A stretch of DNA of 10,069 bases, from positions 1 to 10,069 of the forward strand of contig CAUCKA010000039.1 of NCBI GenBank assembly GCA_958443265.1, in the 5' to 3' direction. The stretch's first letter is position 1. Every line of letters starts with the position of its first letter. Shown here piece after piece: positions 7,401 to 10,069 of the stretch. Position numbers and translations under genes: made by a program. The notes below the pieces were generated by a model. That model worked only from the letters and a program-made list of their open reading frames with translations, ran no database searches and was not told the DNA's origin. The stretch is from an uncultured Collinsella sp. GTDB lineage: Bacteria > Actinomycetota > Coriobacteriia > Coriobacteriales > Coriobacteriaceae.

Positions 7401-8215
7401 TCGCCCGCCCGCGCGTGATCATCCCCGTGTTCCCCGGCAACAACTGCGAGTACGATAGCGCCCGCGCCTTCCGTGCCGCCGGCGCCGAGGCCGACACTTT
7501 CGTGATCAACAACCTCACGCCCGAGGCTGTCGCCGAGAGCACCCACGAGCTTGCCCGTCGCATCCGCCAAAGCCAGATCGTCATGATCCCCGGCGGCTTC
7601 TCGGGCGGCGACGAGCCCGACGGCTCCGCCAAGTTCATCACGGCGTTCTTCCGCGCTCCCGAGGTCACCGAGGCAGTCCGCGACCTGCTCAAGGCCCGCG
7701 ACGGCCTGATGCTGGGCATCTGCAACGGCTTCCAGGCTCTGGTCAAGCTCGGCCTGGTGCCCTACGGCGACATCGTCGACGCCACGCCCGATGCGCCCAC
7801 GCTGACGTTCAACACCATCGGTCGCCATCAGAGCCGCCTGGTGCGCACCCGCATCTCGTCCAACCTGTCCCCGTGGCTGTCGCAGTGCAGCCTCGACGAC
7901 CCCTACACCGTCGCCATCAGCCACGGCGAGGGCCGCTTTGTCGCCAACGACGAGGTACTCGCCCAGCTGATCGCCAACGGCCAGGTCGCCACGCAGTACG
8001 TGGGCGAGGACGGCAAGCCCAGCATGGATCTTTCCGTCAACCCCAACGGCTCCGCACTCGCCATCGAGGGCATCACGAGCCCCGACGGCCGCGTCCTGGG
8101 CAAGATGGGCCATGCCGAGCGTCGCGGCGACAACCTGTACCGCAACGTGCCCGAGCATGTCCCCGGCGACAAGTTCATGCCGATCTTTGAGAGCGGCGTA
8201 GCCTACTTCGCCTAA
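4469..8215 (+). CDS. purL: Phosphoribosylformylglycinamidine synthase, single-chain form
   Basis: It converts FGAR, glutamine and ATP to FGAM, the fourth step of de novo purine synthesis, in the cytoplasm. The 1248-residue chain holds all parts that many Gram-positive bacteria split among PurS, PurQ and small PurL. A PurS-like N-terminus covers about the first 150 residues. The linker and synthetase halves follow, with SDHCRHTTF from residue 219, ETHNHPTEIEPFGG from 315, a glycine-rich GGRTGRDGIGGATGSS segment, CNDFGAGG, and GGKDSM at 767-772. The class I glutamine amidotransferase domain runs from about 980 to the end. Its nucleophile is Cys1085 in GICNGFQ, HGEGRF is at 1152-1157, and GHAER supplies His1215 and Glu1217, so the triad is complete. 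Length is slightly below the enterobacterial enzyme (about 1295) and near clostridial single-chain forms. It stands alone, with no other pur gene in the window, and ends at a strong terminator. Confidence 0.97.
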   Translation: MVSRIYVEKKPGFDVEAQQLKGELTEILGIKGIEALRIINRYDVEGIDEELFRSCVPTVFSEPQVDVTYDELPASDGAVFAVEFLPGQFDQRADSASECVQLISQGERPAVRSAKVYMISGTLDEAAIEAIKHYVVNPVEARIASLDLPETLYMETPEPQPVEVLDGFRELDEAGLAAFISERGLAMDEADIAFCQQYFRDEDRDPTITEIRVIDTYWSDHCRHTTFGTVLDDVTIDDAVVQQAFDRYMEMRHELGRDAKPVCLMDMGTIGAKYLKKTGVMTDVDESEEINACTVKVKVDVDGEDQDWLFLFKNETHNHPTEIEPFGGAATCVGGAIRDPLSGRSYVYQAMRVTGAGDPTVPVSETLEGKLPQRKLVTTAAAGYSSYGNQIGLATGQVNELYHPGYVAKRMEVGAVVGATPANHVRRECPAPTDKIILLGGRTGRDGIGGATGSSKTQNTESIETSGAEVQKGNAPVERKLQRLFRRGDACRLIKRCNDFGAGGVSVAVGELADGLYVDLDTVTKKYDGLDGTELAISESQERMACAVADDDVEEFMGYAAEENLEATVIAEVTAEPRMRMAWNGVAIVDLSREFLNSNGAPKHQVAHVCARSVWQPSWAGTTLAERMTSLVTDLNVASNKGLSERFDSTIGAATVLMPFGGKTQLTPSSAMVAKFPVDGETTTASAMAWGFNPYLMEADQFAGAYLSVVESIAKLVAAGFEHKRAYLSFQEYFERLRTEAERWGKPMAAVLGALMAQVDLGAGAIGGKDSMSGSFEDEAGELNVPPTLISFAVAVGRAARAVSPEFKGLTHRVVRIAPATYGEDYRPDAQQLLAAFDAVEALTATGDALAVSTPGYGCGAESLFKMCVGNQIGIELAEDVDVESLFTPLYGSFIVELAEDAELPEVADGVVVEPLGTTVEGYVIDTGSEVIELAELQEAWENGIEGVFAYRSTGEQPEVETIDYRTKDIHVYGGAKIARPRVIIPVFPGNNCEYDSARAFRAAGAEADTFVINNLTPEAVAESTHELARRIRQSQIVMIPGGFSGGDEPDGSAKFITAFFRAPEVTEAVRDLLKARDGLMLGICNGFQALVKLGLVPYGDIVDATPDAPTLTFNTIGRHQSRLVRTRISSNLSPWLSQCSLDDPYTVAISHGEGRFVANDEVLAQLIANGQVATQYVGEDGKPSMDLSVNPNGSALAIEGITSPDGRVLGKMGHAERRGDNLYRNVPEHVPGDKFMPIFESGVAYFA

Positions 8216-8220
8216 ACCTT

Positions 8221-8250
8221 TCCCATCGGGTACAATCCCTTCGGGTAACA
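8221..8250 (+). repeat. Tandem 15-bp imperfect direct repeat before the purL terminator
   Basis: TCCCATCGGGTACAA (8221-8235) is followed directly by TCCCTTCGGGTAACA (8236-8250). Each copy can fold into a small CCC/GGG hairpin. TACAAT (8231-8236), at the junction, matches a -10 element at five of six positions, but no good -35 is present. Confidence 0.5.
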
Positions 8251-8253
8251 ACG

Positions 8254-8289
8254 CCCGCCACCGACACATCCGGTGGCGGGTTCTTTTTT
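8254..8289 (+). terminator. Intrinsic terminator after purL, possible attenuator of the permease gene
   Basis: A perfect 10-bp GC-rich stem, CCCGCCACCG (8254-8263) with CGGTGGCGGG (8271-8280), has a 7-nt loop and is followed by TTCTTTTTT. It lies 38 nt after the purL stop and ends 25 nt before the permease start codon. That leaves almost no room for a promoter between them. Confidence 0.93.
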
Positions 8290-8302
8290 GCTTCGCGCAT
8301 GT

Positions 8303-8310
8303 AGGAAGGA
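8303..8310 (+). promoter_or_regulatory. Ribosome binding site of the permease gene
   Basis: AGGAAGGA sits 4 nt before the ATG at 8315. An in-frame GTG at 8273 lies inside the terminator stem and has no ribosome binding site, so it was not used as the start. Confidence 0.85.
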
Positions 8311-8314
8311 CATC

Positions 8315-9250
8315 ATGGAAAGCCGCAAGCCGTATCTCGCCACCCTGCCCGGACTCATCCTGGGCTGTCTTGTTTGCTGTGCACTCTGGGGATCGGCCTT
8401 TCCCTGCATCAAGATCGGCTACGCACTCTTTGGGATCCCGGCGCACGATAGCGCCTCGCAGCTACTCTTTGCAGGTTTGCGCTTCACGCTTGCCGGCATC
8501 CTGGTTATCGTCGGTATGAGCACAGCTCAGCGCCGCCCGCTCGTCCCACAGGTACGCGATATCAAGCCCATCTGCATCCTGTCACTCTTCCAGACTATCG
8601 GGCAGTACTTCTTTTTCTACCTGGGACTCTCGCGCGCCAGCGCCATGTCGAGCTCCATCATCGAGGCCAGCGCCAACTTCCTCGCAATCCTCTTTGCCGC
8701 CCTGGCGTTTCGCACCGAAAAGCTCGATGCGGCCAAGGTGCTCGGCTGTGTACTGGGCTTTGCCGGCGTCGCGCTCGTCAACCTTTCGGGCGCGGACGGC
8801 ACCTTTGGCTTCAGGCTCGATGGCGAGGGCTTTATCCTAGCCTCCACTGTCTCGGGTGCTCTTTCGACCTGCCTGATCGGCATCTTCTCGCGCAAGCACG
8901 ACGGCGTCTTGCTTGCCGGGTGGCAGTTCTTGGTCGGCGGCCTGGTCCTCACCGCCATCGGCTTTTTGATGGGTGGCGCGCTCTCCCCCACGGCGATTGT
9001 CCCCGCCATCGTGCTCATCATCTACATGGCGCTTATCTCCGCGGTCGCCTACTCGCTGTGGTCGCGCCTGCTCGCCGTCAACCCCGTCAGCCGCGTTTCG
9101 GTCTTTGGCTTTATGAACCCGGTCTTTGGCGTAGCGTTGAGCGCGCTGCTGCTCGGCGAGGGCGCCGGCACGAGCCCCGTTACCGTCATCGTTGCCCTGC
9201 TCTTGGTCTGCAGCGGCATCATCATCGTCAACAAACCCAAAAAAGCCTAG
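8315..9250 (+). CDS. EamA/DMT-superfamily permease
   Basis: This 311-residue membrane protein has the tandem EamA layout, with about ten transmembrane helices in two repeats, roughly residues 15-155 and 172-305. Repeat 1 starts with CCALWGSAFPCIKIG, typical of the first helix, and contains YLGLSRASAMSSSIIEASANFLAILFA. This is the segment in which drug/metabolite transporters carry their conserved small residues and helix-breaking turn. Repeat 2 has the parallel MALISAVAYSLWSRLLAVNPVSRVSVFGFMNPVFGVALSALLLGE. The short C-terminal tail NKPKKA is basic and probably cytoplasmic. Members export or import amino acids, nucleosides, sugars or other metabolites, and the substrate cannot be inferred. 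It lies directly after the purL terminator, so expression depends on readthrough or on a promoter before that hairpin. It is convergent with the GGDEF gene. Confidence 0.93.
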   Translation: MESRKPYLATLPGLILGCLVCCALWGSAFPCIKIGYALFGIPAHDSASQLLFAGLRFTLAGILVIVGMSTAQRRPLVPQVRDIKPICILSLFQTIGQYFFFYLGLSRASAMSSSIIEASANFLAILFAALAFRTEKLDAAKVLGCVLGFAGVALVNLSGADGTFGFRLDGEGFILASTVSGALSTCLIGIFSRKHDGVLLAGWQFLVGGLVLTAIGFLMGGALSPTAIVPAIVLIIYMALISAVAYSLWSRLLAVNPVSRVSVFGFMNPVFGVALSALLLGEGAGTSPVTVIVALLLVCSGIIIVNKPKKA

Positions 9251-9325
9251 CGAACTGCCCTTATTTAGCAGAGAGATTCACATACTTTAGTTTAATGGAG
9301 TACATCGGTGAGCTGAAGGCCACCA

Positions 9326-9350
9326 CGCACGCAAGCGTGCGCCCCTTTTT
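9326..9350 (+). terminator. Probable terminator after the permease gene
   Basis: CGCACG (9326-9331) pairs with CGTGCG (9336-9341) around a CAAG loop, followed by CCCCTTTTT. The stem is short but GC-rich, and the T-run ends exactly at the stop codon of the convergent gene. It suits + strand transcripts only; the - strand side has no T-run. Confidence 0.6.
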
Positions 9351-10069
9351 CTAGCGTATCTGGACGCTGGCTTTCTTTTTCTCGGCCTTGACGCGGTAGA
9401 GCTCCGCATCGGCAGCACGAAGCAAGTCTTGCCAGGTATCGACGCCATCACCAACCCGTGCGTAGCCGATGGACATCCGCAACAGATACGGAACCTCGGC
9501 GCGCGCGAGCTCATCGTTGATTGTCGCGCACAGATGCATGATATCCTGTTCCGCCACTGCCTTTTGGAGCACCACGAACTCATCGCCACCATAACGTGCG
9601 ATAAAGCCGCCAGACGCCGAGCAGACTTCTTTGAGCGCAGCGGATATGACCTGAAGAGCGTGGTCGCCCTCCACATGCCCATAGCGATCGTTAATCTGCT
9701 TAAAGCCGTCGGCGTCCATCATAAGCAGATATACATCTTCGGCCTGATCCACATTTGAGAAGAGCGACAGCATATAGGTCTCAAAACGGTTGCGATTGTT
9801 AAGTCCAGTCAACGGGTCGGTCGAGATGAGCTGCTCCTGGTAGATGATGTAAAGCAGCAACATGCTAATCATTATGCCGACACAAAGGCCGGGCACCGAG
9901 TATACGACCTGAAAGGTACCGCCCACCAGGGCCGGAATGGCGAAAAATGCCAAGGTTCGATAGATGGCCTTCGTCTGCAGGCTCTCGACCCTGCGAGATT
10001 GCACAAACGCATGCAGGGACGTATGTATAACGTAACAGTAGCTGACGATGGGCTGGATCATATAGGCAA
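9351..10069 (-). CDS. Membrane-anchored diguanylate cyclase (GGDEF), partial at the window edge
   Basis: It makes cyclic di-GMP from two GTP. The first in-frame ATG is at 10061, but the frame stays open to the edge and that ATG falls within a hydrophobic stretch. The true N-terminus, probably with further membrane helices, lies beyond the window. Numbering from that ATG, two clear transmembrane segments lie at about 36-54 and 56-76. A short linker leads to TDPLTGLNNR (81-90), the usual start of a GGDEF domain. DADGFKQIND (116-125) carries the metal-binding aspartate region, RYGGDEF (156-162) is an intact active site, and ADAELYRVKAEKKK near the end is the standard C-terminal motif. The RxxD inhibitory site normally found five residues before GGDEF is missing; the segment reads SASGGFIARY. 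An active but not product-inhibited cyclase is therefore inferred. No EAL domain is present in the visible part. The sensed signal is unknown. Confidence 0.92.
   Translation of the reverse strand, partial: AYMIQPIVSYCYVIHTSLHAFVQSRRVESLQTKAIYRTLAFFAIPALVGGTFQVVYSVPGLCVGIMISMLLLYIIYQEQLISTDPLTGLNNRNRFETYMLSLFSNVDQAEDVYLLMMDADGFKQINDRYGHVEGDHALQVISAALKEVCSASGGFIARYGGDEFVVLQKAVAEQDIMHLCATINDELARAEVPYLLRMSIGYARVGDGVDTWQDLLRAADAELYRVKAEKKKASVQIR

Noticed and set aside
8273..8314. N-terminal extension of the permease from GTG 8273
   Set aside because: The codon is inside the terminator stem, while ATG 8315 has AGGAAGGA at proper spacing.
6356..8446. 696-codon open frame antisense to purL and its terminator
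   Set aside because: Codon-bias shadow of purL; it has no motifs and runs through the terminator and permease start.

Overview
The window is a high-GC chromosomal segment with strong G/C preference at third codon positions. The long single-chain PurL, the hydroxysteroid-dehydrogenase-like SDR, the CPA2 antiporter and the membrane GGDEF protein together suggest a gut actinobacterium of the class Coriobacteriia, most likely Collinsella or a close relative. That placement rests on recognition and codon usage, not on a database search.

Layout from left to right: hom (homoserine dehydrogenase, +) ends in a clear intrinsic terminator. A 249-residue short-chain dehydrogenase (+) follows; it resembles the BaiA type of 3-alpha-hydroxysteroid dehydrogenase and has its own terminator. 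Next comes a 248-bp noncoding block (2473-2720), which is the most unusual part of the window. It is four 62-bp units, each holding two inverted 14-bp arms close to GGAARCTGCRTCCC, with fixed spacers of 18 and 16 bp. The block fills the space between the convergent SDR and a CPA2-type cation:proton antiporter (-). The antiporter is divergent from purL (+), a 1248-residue phosphoribosylformylglycinamidine synthase that carries its own glutaminase domain. A strong terminator follows purL and sits only 25 nt before the start codon of an EamA/DMT-family permease (+), so it may also act as a leader attenuator for that gene. Last is a membrane-anchored diguanylate cyclase (GGDEF, -), convergent with the permease and cut by the right edge of the window.

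The genes do not form one pathway. Hom serves threonine/methionine synthesis and PurL serves purine synthesis. The antiporter and permease handle transport, the SDR probably acts on a sterol or another hydroxylated substrate, and the GGDEF protein is a signalling enzyme. Most genes look monocistronic and are separated by terminators. No tRNA, rRNA, CRISPR array, insertion sequence or phage gene was seen. The candidate for something undescribed is the phased inverted-repeat array at 2473-2720.
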